Below, in pieces: positions 23,903 to 31,524 of a DNA stretch of 64,000 bases. Below the pieces are notes generated by a model that was not told the DNA's origin, made no database searches, and saw nothing but the letters and a program-made list of their open reading frames with translations. Numbering within the stretch: position 1 is the stretch's first letter; every line of letters starts with the position of its first letter. The position numbers were made by a program, and so were the translations under genes. Location: assembly GCF_017168145.1 (NCBI RefSeq), contig NZ_JADQTL010000009.1, forward strand, positions 558,001 through 622,000. The letters are read 5' to 3'. Origin of the DNA: Anaerovorax sp. IOR16 (GTDB taxonomy: Bacteria > Bacillota > Clostridia > Peptostreptococcales > Anaerovoracaceae).

Positions 23903-24014
23903 GCTTCCGATTCGTGGTGGCAACTGGAACAACGGTTCTGATGCTGGGGTTTTCGCCTTGAACTTGAACAACCTTCGTTCGAACTCGAGCAACAACATTG
24001 GTTTCCGCTCCGCT
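23903..24014 (+). repeat. DGR template repeat (TR)
   Basis: 112 bases between avd and the reverse transcriptase. Contains 22 adenines, 18 of them in nine AAC codons when read in the VR frame; AAC-rich templates allow wide amino-acid change without making stop codons. It is transcribed as part of the template RNA and copied with adenine-specific errors into VR. Read as protein the same frame gives an open stretch of about 75 codons, but it has no start signal and is not a gene. Confidence 0.97.
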
Positions 24015-24190
24015 CTGCTCTCATTGTCAGATGTTGCAAGCTCAAGGGCTTGCATCCAGTACAGAGAGGACAAAGGGGCTCATTTCCCTGCTGACAAAGC
24101 AAAATATTAAATTGCTATGGAAGCACCAAGTAAGAAATGAAAAGTGCTACACATAGCCATATGACTAATTATTATGAGGAAGTGTGCTTT

Positions 24191-25276
24191 ATGGCTAAAA
24201 AACTAAGAAATATATTTTCTGAAATAATAGACTTTGAAAATCTTTATATAGCAACAAATGAAGCAAAGAAAGGCAAACGATACAGACGTGATGTACTGGA
24301 GTTCAATACAAACCTTGAAGAGAATTTAATCACGATTCAAAATGAATTAATATATAAGACTTATGAGGTTGGTAGGTATAGAGAATTCTTTGTCTATGAC
24401 CCTAAAAAGCGGTTAATAATGGCATTACCCTTTAAGGACAGAGTTGTCCAATGGGCTATATACAGGGTCTTATATCCGATATATGACAAGCAATTCATTT
24501 ATGATAGTTATGGGTGCAGAGTTGGAAAAGGTACTCATAAGGCTGCTGATAGGCTTCAATATTGGTTAAGGCAAGTAAACAGGAAGCCACAGAAATACTA
24601 TTATTTAAAACTGGATATATCAAAATATTTCTACAGGATTAATCATAAAATACTATTGGATATCCTGAAAAATAAGATTGAGGATGAAGACCTTATTTGG
24701 CTTTTAGATACGATTATAAACAGTGAAGATGTTCCTTTTGGACTTCCTGCTGGAATGGAGCCTGACCAATGCAGTGAAGAAGATAGGCTTTTTGATGTAG
24801 GGATACCGATAGGAAATTTAACCTCTCAGCTATTCGCTAACATATATCTCAATGAGCTTGACCAGTATGTTAAGCATAAGCTTGGAATACACTACTATGT
24901 AAGATACATGGATGATATAATAATACTGGCAGATGATAAAAAATACTTACATGAGATTAAAACCGATATTGAAGTATTCTTAAAAGAAGTTCTCGACCTA
25001 GACTTGAATAATAAGACCGCTATAAGACCCATATCGTGCGGTATTGAGTTTGTAGGCTTTAGAGTATGGGCTACACATAGAAAACTAAAGAAAAAGACCT
25101 TAAAGAAGATTAAGAGGAAGTTTAAAATGCTTCAGAAAGCTTATTCGGAAGGTTCTAAGGACTTTGAAGAGATAAACCAGTCCGTACAGTCATATCTTGG
25201 TATCATGCAGCATTTTGACAGTTATAACTTCAAGGCTAAGCTGTTGAATGATACTATATTCAGGAGGGACAACTAG
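24191..25276 (+). CDS. DGR reverse transcriptase (bRT)
   Basis: 362 aa from ATG 24191, with GAGGAAG 8 bases upstream; an earlier in-frame ATG at 24137 lacks a site. RT palm motif YMDD at about residues 239-242 (24905-24916) and the DGR-class motif IGNLTSQ (about 207-213, 24809-24829), where other bacterial RTs have QG. The FKDRVVQWAIY and KLDISKYF regions supply the finger and first catalytic Asp. The C-terminal thumb is basic. It copies TR RNA with adenine mutagenesis and replaces VR. All catalytic residues are intact, so the system should be functional. Confidence 0.96.
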   Translation: MAKKLRNIFSEIIDFENLYIATNEAKKGKRYRRDVLEFNTNLEENLITIQNELIYKTYEVGRYREFFVYDPKKRLIMALPFKDRVVQWAIYRVLYPIYDKQFIYDSYGCRVGKGTHKAADRLQYWLRQVNRKPQKYYYLKLDISKYFYRINHKILLDILKNKIEDEDLIWLLDTIINSEDVPFGLPAGMEPDQCSEEDRLFDVGIPIGNLTSQLFANIYLNELDQYVKHKLGIHYYVRYMDDIIILADDKKYLHEIKTDIEVFLKEVLDLDLNNKTAIRPISCGIEFVGFRVWATHRKLKKKTLKKIKRKFKMLQKAYSEGSKDFEEINQSVQSYLGIMQHFDSYNFKAKLLNDTIFRRDN

Positions 25277-25533
25277 GAACCAATAATCTCAAACTAAGTG
25301 GCAAAAAACTAAAAATCTCACGCTATGGCAGATATGAAAAGTTTGCCAAAAAGCGTGAGAAGATTTGCCAAAAAATTTTCGAAGCTACAGATATAATGCT
25401 CAAAAACAGTATGAATGCACGTAAAATATACGAAACAATAGATAATTCCAGTTTTAAATTATTTTATATGCCTCATGGGAGAATAATGATGCATAAATAC
25501 GAAGTGGGATGTGTTAGCGAGGTAAAATTCTAA
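25258..25533 (+). CDS. Small phage ORF after the reverse transcriptase, start unresolved
   Basis: An open frame of about 90 codons follows the bRT stop by overlap and ends with TAA 25531-25533. It encodes a basic peptide including [20 protein letters not shown] and [23 protein letters not shown] at 25262-25267 looks like its ribosome binding site, but no ATG/GTG/TTG lies at the expected distance; the first in-frame ATG is some 40 codons in. It may use a rare start, have lost its start, or be a remnant. No family recognised. A 9-bp inverted repeat (25316-25324 and 25352-25360) lies inside it. Confidence 0.4.
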   Translation: MQEGQLGTNNLKLSGKKLKISRYGRYEKFAKKREKICQKIFEATDIMLKNSMNARKIYETIDNSSFKLFYMPHGRIMMHKYEVGCVSEVKF

Positions 25534-25544
25534 ATATTATTTTA

Positions 25545-25649
25545 GAACTTGAAAATTATATCGCTTATTACAACTATAGACGGAATAAAATTAAATTAAA
25601 AGGACTAAGTCCTGTACAATACAGGATTCAGTCCCTAAGAGTTGCATAA
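25545..25649 (+). pseudogene. 3' remnant of an IS3-family transposase (orfB)
   Basis: The frame [20 protein letters not shown] then [11 protein letters not shown] ending at TAA 25647-25649 is the characteristic C terminus of IS3/IS150-family orfB transposases. Everything upstream is missing, so this is a truncated copy. The prophage right edge must be close to the point where the frame loses similarity (about 25534-25545), suggesting the phage integrated into or beside an old insertion sequence. Confidence 0.8.
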
Positions 25650-25664
25650 TTAAACTGTCTAACA

Positions 25665-25680
25665 TTTGGGGTTCAGTACA
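25665..25680 (+). mobile_element. Right terminal inverted repeat of the IS3-family remnant
   Basis: TTTGGGGTTCAGTACA, 15 bases after the transposase stop, resembles the end sequence of IS3-family elements (reverse complement begins TGTACTGAACCCC). It marks the outer end of the insertion sequence. Confidence 0.7.
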
Positions 25681-25701
25681 GAGTCGGCGGTTATGATTTA
25701 T

Positions 25702-25726
25702 AAAGTGGTGAAGCCACTTTTTTTTT
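25702..25726 (+). terminator. Intrinsic terminator right of the IS remnant
   Basis: AAAGTGG (25702-25708), loop TGAAG, CCACTTT (25714-25720), then a continuous T-run to 25726. It would stop transcription from the prophage side before the host yraN promoter. Confidence 0.8.
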
Positions 25727-25735
25727 ATTTTAGAC

Positions 25736-25763
25736 TTGTAATTATTGTAAAAAGTGATAAAAT
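25736..25763 (+). promoter_or_regulatory. Probable sigma-A promoter for yraN-comM-dprA
   Basis: TTGTAA (25736-25741), 16-base spacer, TAAAAT (25758-25763), 39 bases before the yraN ATG and just after the terminator. Confidence 0.6.
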
Positions 25764-25802
25764 GGTAAAAAATGTAAAACTGTTTATGCAGAAAGGATTT
25801 GT

Positions 25803-26144
25803 ATGTCTTTAGGAAAATGGGGGGAAGGGGTTGCAGCTTCATATTTTATTAAAAAAGGATATAAAATTTTGGAAAAAAATTATTCCTGTTGCTTTGGAGA
25901 ATTGGATTTAATTGTCCAAAGTAAAAATGTAATATGTTTTGTTGAGGTAAAAACAAGGCGTAATCTTAAATTCGGAGAACCCTACGAGTCGATTACGAAG
26001 AAAAAGAAAAAACATATACATAAGACGATTCAATATTATTTAATGAAAAAAAACCTAGATAATTATGAATTCCGGATTGATGTAATAGAAATATTAGTTT
26101 TATATAGAAACGTTTATTTACGTCATACTATGAATGCGTTTTAG
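25803..26144 (+). CDS. yraN: YraN family (UPF0102) endonuclease-like protein
   Basis: 113 aa, usual family length. Endonuclease-like fold with GEVAASYFIKKGYKILEKNY-type start (here GEGVAASYF), the acidic FGELDLI and the VEVKTRR motif, matching the predicted nuclease core of UPF0102 proteins linked to DNA processing and repair. First gene of an apparent operon with comM and dprA, the common order in Firmicutes. ATG 25803 with AGAAAGG upstream. It is the first intact host gene right of the prophage. Confidence 0.88.
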   Translation: MSLGKWGEGVAASYFIKKGYKILEKNYSCCFGELDLIVQSKNVICFVEVKTRRNLKFGEPYESITKKKKKHIHKTIQYYLMKKNLDNYEFRIDVIEILVLYRNVYLRHTMNAF

Positions 26145-26168
26145 ACAAAAGAGGGAAGGGGGAGGCGT

Positions 26169-27698
26169 ATGTATTCAAGGATAAAAACTGCATCTCTTTA
26201 TGGCTTGCAGGCAGATTTAATTTATGTTGAAACGGATCTATCTTTGGGAATGCCTGTATTAAACATCGTAGGACTTCCTGATTTATCTGTAAAAGAATCA
26301 AAAGATCGAATACGAGCTGCTATCTCAAATATTGGTTATACGTTTCCTAGTAAACGTATCATTATTAATTTATCTCCGGCAAATACAAAAAAGGAAGGCA
26401 CCCATTTTGATCTTCCTATTGCCATTGGAGTATTGGCTGCATTGGGAGTTATAAAGAAGGAGATGCTGGATGAGTTTGCATTTTTGGGAGAACTTTCTTT
26501 AGACGGCAGCATTCATGCAATACAGGGAGCTTTACCTTTAGCCATTGGGCTACGTGCACAAGGTATAAGAAAAATCATACTTCCAAAAGAAAATGCAGAA
26601 GAAATATCTTTAGTGAAAGATATAACAATTTATCCGATTAATCACTTAAAGCAGGTGGTGCAATTTTTTTCGGATTTTTCATTTATTCATCCATATCAAA
26701 GAAATAAAAACAAGAAAAAGGATCAAAAAAATAATACTTTAAATTTTTCAGATGTAATTGGGCAAGAAGCAGCCAAACGTGTGCTTCAAATAGCAGCAGC
26801 TGCCTCACACAATCTTTTGATGGTTGGACCACCTGGTGTTGGAAAAACAATGCTTGCAGAAAGAATTTCAACAATATTACCACCTCTTAATAAGGAAGAA
26901 CAATTAGAGGTTACAAAAATTCACAGTGTGGCAGGTACCTTGTCAAAGGATCATACCATCCTTCATGAAAGACCTTTCCGTGCTCCACATCATACAGTGA
27001 CACCTGCAGCATTAATTGGTGGAGGAAATCGTCCAAAGCCGGGAGAAATTTCACTCGCACACCATGGGGTACTTTTTTTGGATGAATTCCCTGAGTTTCA
27101 TAGGAAGATATTGGATTTGCTCCGGCAGCCTTTGGAGGAACAGGTGGTCCGAATTTCTAGAATTGGAGGCAATATTATCTTCCCTGCACAATTTATGTTG
27201 ATAGCTGCAATGAATCCTTGCCCTTGTGGATATTTTGGAAGTGAAACACATACATGCAATTGTACACCACAACAAATTCGTAATTATCTTTCGAAGGTTT
27301 CTGGTCCGCTTCTGGATCGTATTGATATGCAAATTGAATTGTTTCCAGTAAAAAAAGAACTATATATGACAGAAAATTATCAATCAGAAAACTCGGAAAG
27401 TATGCAAAAAAAAGTTTTGCTTGTACGTAAAATTCAAGAAGAAAGATATCAGAAAGAGACGATTTATTATAACTCACAATTATCTCCCAATTTAATTAAG
27501 AGATATTGCAAATTTGATTCCGGTGCTAAAAGATTATTGACAGAAGCTTTACAGAAATTAAATCTCAGTGGAAGAAGTTACTATAAAATTATAAAAGTAG
27601 CACAAACCATAAGTGACTTTGAAGAAGCTTCTTTGATTAAAGAAATACATATGGCAGAAGCCATTCGTTATCATTGCACTGAAAAATATTATGGCTAA
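26169..27698 (+). CDS. comM: ComM/YifB family AAA+ ATPase (Mg-chelatase-like)
   Basis: 509 aa. N-terminal Lon-substrate-like domain (about 1-170, VGLPDLSVKESKDRIRAAI), then an AAA+ domain with Walker A GPPGVGKTMLAERI (about 218-231), Walker B VLFLDEFPEF (about 301-310) and the zinc-like cysteine cluster NPCPCGYFG...CNC. In naturally transformable bacteria ComM promotes branch migration during recombination of incoming DNA. Located directly upstream of dprA, another transformation gene. The site GGGGGAGG precedes the ATG. Confidence 0.93.
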   Translation: MYSRIKTASLYGLQADLIYVETDLSLGMPVLNIVGLPDLSVKESKDRIRAAISNIGYTFPSKRIIINLSPANTKKEGTHFDLPIAIGVLAALGVIKKEMLDEFAFLGELSLDGSIHAIQGALPLAIGLRAQGIRKIILPKENAEEISLVKDITIYPINHLKQVVQFFSDFSFIHPYQRNKNKKKDQKNNTLNFSDVIGQEAAKRVLQIAAAASHNLLMVGPPGVGKTMLAERISTILPPLNKEEQLEVTKIHSVAGTLSKDHTILHERPFRAPHHTVTPAALIGGGNRPKPGEISLAHHGVLFLDEFPEFHRKILDLLRQPLEEQVVRISRIGGNIIFPAQFMLIAAMNPCPCGYFGSETHTCNCTPQQIRNYLSKVSGPLLDRIDMQIELFPVKKELYMTENYQSENSESMQKKVLLVRKIQEERYQKETIYYNSQLSPNLIKRYCKFDSGAKRLLTEALQKLNLSGRSYYKIIKVAQTISDFEEASLIKEIHMAEAIRYHCTEKYYG

Positions 27699-27722
27699 TG
27701 ATGAAAAATGAGGTAAGTAGAA

Positions 27723-28775
27723 TTGAATGATTTAAATCCATTTGTCGCTTCCGTATATGAAATATGGTTTGACCGGTTGCAAGGCATTCGTCTCCCTGAA
27801 AAGATAAGGTTAATCAAGAAATATCAGGATTGCGCTGCCATTTACGCATGTGCAGACATAATTGGACTGAGTAAAAATCTGGATGAAGCAGAGGAACAGA
27901 TTATTTACATGAAAAAACATAAAATTGGCTCAGTAAGTTATTTAAATGATAATTACCCTTTTTTTCTTCGTGAGATGAATAATCCACCATGTATGCTATA
28001 TTATAAAGGTAAAGCAAATCTTTGGAATACACCGTGTGTTGCGATTGTAGGAGCAAGAAAAGTTTCAAGTTATGGAAAGATAGTTTCTTTACAGCTGGCA
28101 GAACGTATGGCAAAATGCAATGTAACTGTCGTTAGCGGGTTGGCTTATGGTGTGGATACGTTTGCACATAAGGGGGTATTGGAGAATGGGGGGAATACCA
28201 TTGCGGTATTAGGATGTGGTGTTGATCTTTGTTACCCTTCATCAAATAAAACGTTGATGGAAGAAATAGAGAAAAAAGGATTAATTGTCTCAGAATTTCT
28301 TCCGGGTACGCCACCTAGACCATTTCGATTTCCTTTACGAAATCGTATTATTAGTGGTTTGTCCCAAGCTGTTATTGTGACAGAGGCTGGTTTATCAAGT
28401 GGTTCTTTGATTACTGCAGAATTTGCAGCAGAACAAGGAAGGGATATTTTTTCAGTTCCGGGAAATATTACTCAAAGAAACAGTATTGGTACAAATAAAT
28501 TAATTCAAGATGGTGCAATTCCAGTTGTCACAGTTTTGGATGTTGAAAAAAATCTTGGTTTTACAGCAAAAAAGGAAGAATACATATGTGATCAATCCCT
28601 TGGCATGGAAGAGAAGCAGCTTTATGATGCAATATTGATAGAAGGCGAAACTACGATTGATTTTTTATGTAAAAAACTAAAAAGAACACCATCTTACATC
28701 AATGGATTAGTGACTATTTTAGAAATAAAAGGTGTAATTCAGACTTGTTTTGGAAAAATTTTTATTGCAAAGTAA
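27723..28775 (+). CDS. dprA: DNA processing protein DprA
   Basis: 350 aa. The Rossmann-like DprA domain is clear: VAIVGARKVSSYGK (about 102-115), VVSGLAYGVDTFAHKGVLENGGNTIAVLGCGVD (about 138-170), PRPFRFPLRNRIISGLS and VVTEAGLSSGSLITAEFA. A C-terminal winged-helix-like domain follows (about 290-350). DprA loads RecA on incoming single-stranded DNA. Start is TTG 27723 behind GAGGTAAG. Together with comM this suggests at least vestigial competence. Confidence 0.94.
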   Translation: MNDLNPFVASVYEIWFDRLQGIRLPEKIRLIKKYQDCAAIYACADIIGLSKNLDEAEEQIIYMKKHKIGSVSYLNDNYPFFLREMNNPPCMLYYKGKANLWNTPCVAIVGARKVSSYGKIVSLQLAERMAKCNVTVVSGLAYGVDTFAHKGVLENGGNTIAVLGCGVDLCYPSSNKTLMEEIEKKGLIVSEFLPGTPPRPFRFPLRNRIISGLSQAVIVTEAGLSSGSLITAEFAAEQGRDIFSVPGNITQRNSIGTNKLIQDGAIPVVTVLDVEKNLGFTAKKEEYICDQSLGMEEKQLYDAILIEGETTIDFLCKKLKRTPSYINGLVTILEIKGVIQTCFGKIFIAK

Positions 28776-28799
28776 TGAAATTCGAAATATAATCAGTTT

Positions 28800-28829
28800 T
28801 TGTAACGAACAATCATTTCATATTATAAT
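28800..28829 (+). promoter_or_regulatory. Probable promoter for topA-hslV-hslU
   Basis: TTGTAA (28800-28805), 18-base spacer, TATAAT (28824-28829), 50 bases before the topA start. Confidence 0.5.
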
Positions 28830-28878
28830 AATGTAGGAAAAAATTCTACATAAAAAAGACTGGATTGGGAGGAAACGA

Positions 28879-30948
28879 ATGAGTAAATCCTTAGTCATAG
28901 TAGAGTCACCGTCAAAGGCGAAGACAATCGGTAAATTTCTTGGAAGCAAATATAAGGTTATTGCATCTGTAGGTCATGTTCGAGATTTACCAAAAAGTAA
29001 GCTGGGAATAAACATAGAAAATGGATTTGAACCTGAATATATTTCGATTCGAGGGAAAGGCGATGTTATCAAGGCATTAAAAAAAGAAGCCAAAGGAGCC
29101 GATAAAGTATATCTGGCGACTGACCCTGACCGAGAAGGGGAAGCCATTTCTTGGCACATTGCACATTTACTTGGTATCGATATCGAAAAGCCATGTCGAA
29201 TTGTATTTAATGAAATTACAAAAGGAGCAATTCGAAATGCAGTAAAAAATCCTAGACCAATTGATCAGAGACTTGTTGATGCACAGCAAGCCAGACGCGT
29301 ACTTGACCGACTTGTGGGATATAAAATCAGCCCACTTTTATGGCGTAAAGTTCGCAGAGGTCTCAGCGCGGGGCGTGTACAATCTGCTGCATTAAAAATA
29401 ATTTGTGATCGGGAAAAAGCGATATTAGACTTTATTCCAAAAGAATATTGGATTATCAGCGCTCTCCTTGGAAAAGTAAAAAAGAGCGAAAGCAGTAAAA
29501 AGCAATTTACTGCAAAACTTGTTGAACAAAATGGGAAAAAGATTACAATAGAAAATGAGCAGCAAGCAAAACAGATTCTGTCGGAGATTGATAAGAGTCA
29601 GTTTGTTGTAAATAAATTAGAACGCAAAGAACGAATGAAACGTCCTATGCCTCCTTTTACAACAAGTAGTTTACAGCAGGAAGCATCCACTAAATTAGGA
29701 TTCTATACAAAGAAAACAATGCTGATTGCGCAGCAGCTTTATGAAGGTGTAGAAGTAAAAGGTCAAGGAACCATTGGTTTGGTTACTTATATCAGAACCG
29801 ATTCTGTACGTATTTCGAATGAAGCACAAGAAGCGGTTACTGCATTTATTACTGAACAATATTCTAAGGACTATCTAGGCAATCATGTATATTCGAATAA
29901 GAAGAAAGATGTTCAAGATGCGCATGAAGCCATCCGTCCAAGTATTGTATCTTTGACACCTGATAGCATTAAGGATTCCTTGTCAAAAGACCAATATAAC
30001 CTTTACAAATTAATTTGGTCACGTTTTGTAGCCAGCCGTATGAAAGCAGCGGTATATGATGGAATATCTGCAGAGATAAAGAATCATTCTTATACCTTTA
30101 AGGCAAACGGATCAAAATTAAAATTTGATGGCTATTTAAAAATCTATAACAACAGCAGTGAAGAAGATGAAGAAAAGATGCTTCCTGATATGCAAGAGGG
30201 TGAGGTATTAAACCTTGTCGATTTATTAAGCGATCAAAATTTTACGCAGCCACCTTCTCGTTTTTCTGAAGCAGGACTTGTAAAGGATTTAGAGGAAAAA
30301 GACATTGGACGTCCAAGTACCTATGCACCGATTATAGCAACTCTTATTGAAAGAAAGTATGTAAACCGAGAAAAAAAAGTGCTGAAACCAACAGAACTTG
30401 GCTTTGTCGTTACTGATTTGATGGAGACCTATTTCAAAGAAATCGTAGATGCTGGTTTTACAGCAGGGATGGAAGATCAGTTGGATGATATTGAGATCAA
30501 AGATTTACATTGGAAGTCTGTCATTGAAGGTTTTTATGCAACACTGGCAGAAGAACTTGAAGTTGCGGATGCTGCGATTGAAAAAGTACAAATTGAAGAT
30601 GAACTAACGGATGAGATGTGTGAGCTTTGCGGAAAGCCAATGGCAATCAAACATGGTCGATTTGGTGAATTTTTAGCTTGCAGTGGATATCCGGAGTGTA
30701 AAAATACAAAACCTCGTGTGAAAAAAATTGATGTCAATTGTCCAAAGTGTGGAAAAGATATTGTAGCAAGAAAAAGCAAAAATGGAAAACTATTTTATGG
30801 ATGCAGCGGGTATCCGGAATGCAATCAGCTTTATTGGAATAAGCCGATTAATCAAAAATGCCCAAAATGTGGTGCTCTTATGACAGAAAAAAAGACAAAA
30901 ACAACGAAACTTTTGTGTTCCAATACAGAATGTGGGTATAAAGAATAG
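28879..30948 (+). CDS. topA: DNA topoisomerase I
   Basis: 689 aa type IA topoisomerase, which relaxes negative supercoils. Toprim domain with IVESPSKAKTIGKFLG (about 7-22) and TDPDREGEAISWH (about 76-88); active-site Tyr about 304 in GLVTYIRTDSVRIS. Three C-terminal zinc ribbons follow: CELCGKPM...CSGYPEC, CPKCGKDI...CSGYPEC and CPKCGALM...CSNTEC. Length is normal for Firmicutes. GGGAGG precedes the ATG. Confidence 0.97.
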   Translation: MSKSLVIVESPSKAKTIGKFLGSKYKVIASVGHVRDLPKSKLGINIENGFEPEYISIRGKGDVIKALKKEAKGADKVYLATDPDREGEAISWHIAHLLGIDIEKPCRIVFNEITKGAIRNAVKNPRPIDQRLVDAQQARRVLDRLVGYKISPLLWRKVRRGLSAGRVQSAALKIICDREKAILDFIPKEYWIISALLGKVKKSESSKKQFTAKLVEQNGKKITIENEQQAKQILSEIDKSQFVVNKLERKERMKRPMPPFTTSSLQQEASTKLGFYTKKTMLIAQQLYEGVEVKGQGTIGLVTYIRTDSVRISNEAQEAVTAFITEQYSKDYLGNHVYSNKKKDVQDAHEAIRPSIVSLTPDSIKDSLSKDQYNLYKLIWSRFVASRMKAAVYDGISAEIKNHSYTFKANGSKLKFDGYLKIYNNSSEEDEEKMLPDMQEGEVLNLVDLLSDQNFTQPPSRFSEAGLVKDLEEKDIGRPSTYAPIIATLIERKYVNREKKVLKPTELGFVVTDLMETYFKEIVDAGFTAGMEDQLDDIEIKDLHWKSVIEGFYATLAEELEVADAAIEKVQIEDELTDEMCELCGKPMAIKHGRFGEFLACSGYPECKNTKPRVKKIDVNCPKCGKDIVARKSKNGKLFYGCSGYPECNQLYWNKPINQKCPKCGALMTEKKTKTTKLLCSNTECGYKE

Positions 30949-30965
30949 AAAAAGGGAGGTCAATT

Positions 30966-31505
30966 ATGGGAGAATTTCATGCTACAACCATTGTAGCTAT
31001 AAGAAGAAATGAAAACGATATTTGTATCGGTGGTGATGGCCAGGTAACTATGGGTCAAACTGCTATTATGAAAAATAATGCAAAAAAGGTTCGTAAAATT
31101 TATAAAAATACTGTTTTAACTGGTTTTGCTGGTTCTGTATCCGATGCTTTTACTCTAACGGAAAAATTCGAGAAAAAATTGGAAGAGCATTCTGGTAATT
31201 TAAAAAGAGCAGCCGTCGCTTTGGCACAAATGTGGAGATCAGATCGTGCGATGCGAAATCTGGAAGCTTTAATGCTTGCTGCAGATAAAGAAAGTCTGCT
31301 TTTGATTTCCGGAAACGGAGAAGTGATAGAGCCGGATGAAAACTTTGTGGCAATTGGTTCAGGTGGCAATTTCGCATACGCTGCTGCGAATGCTTTATAC
31401 AATCATACAGATATGACAGCGGAAGAAGTAGTAAGGGAAGCGTTACGCATTGCTTCTTCTATTTGTGTTTATACGAATGATCACATTTCCGTAGAAAAAT
31501 TATAG
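30966..31505 (+). CDS. hslV: ATP-dependent protease subunit HslV (ClpQ)
   Basis: 179 aa proteasome-like peptidase. The core [44 protein letters not shown] and [16 protein letters not shown] are diagnostic. HslV uses an N-terminal Thr; here ATT would require removal of the leading MGEFHA, and the position-2 Ser used by Bacillus ClpQ is Gly. Coupled to hslU 20 bases downstream, forming the two-component ATP-dependent protease. Confidence 0.95.
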   Translation: MGEFHATTIVAIRRNENDICIGGDGQVTMGQTAIMKNNAKKVRKIYKNTVLTGFAGSVSDAFTLTEKFEKKLEEHSGNLKRAAVALAQMWRSDRAMRNLEALMLAADKESLLLISGNGEVIEPDENFVAIGSGGNFAYAAANALYNHTDMTAEEVVREALRIASSICVYTNDHISVEKL

Positions 31506-31524
31506 GGTAAAGGAGAGAGTGAAA

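Larger units (their letters stand above)
1..25540 (+). mobile_element. Mu-like prophage, late (head, tail, DGR) half
   Basis: Gene order matches the Mu late region: lysis, Mor-type activator, gp25/26/27-like small proteins, terminase gp28, portal gp29, minor head gp30, protease gp32, capsid gp34, gp36, virion morphogenesis protein, sheath, tube, gp41, tape measure, baseplate gp44 to gp48, then the receptor-binding region. All genes are on + and mostly overlap or abut, so they look like one late operon. The transposase/early end is left of the window. The right boundary is inferred to lie between the last phage-like ORF (stop at 25533) and an IS3 transposase remnant (from about 25545); I could not identify attachment ends. 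The capsid, tail and DGR genes all appear intact. Confidence 0.9.

Noticed and set aside
23883-24110. 75-codon open frame covering the template repeat
   Set aside because: It is the TR read in the VR frame; no start signal, and the repeat role explains it.
25340-25375. Direct repeat TTTGCCAAAAA twice, CRISPR-like or integration-site-like
   Set aside because: Only two copies with no spacing pattern; part of the small ORF.
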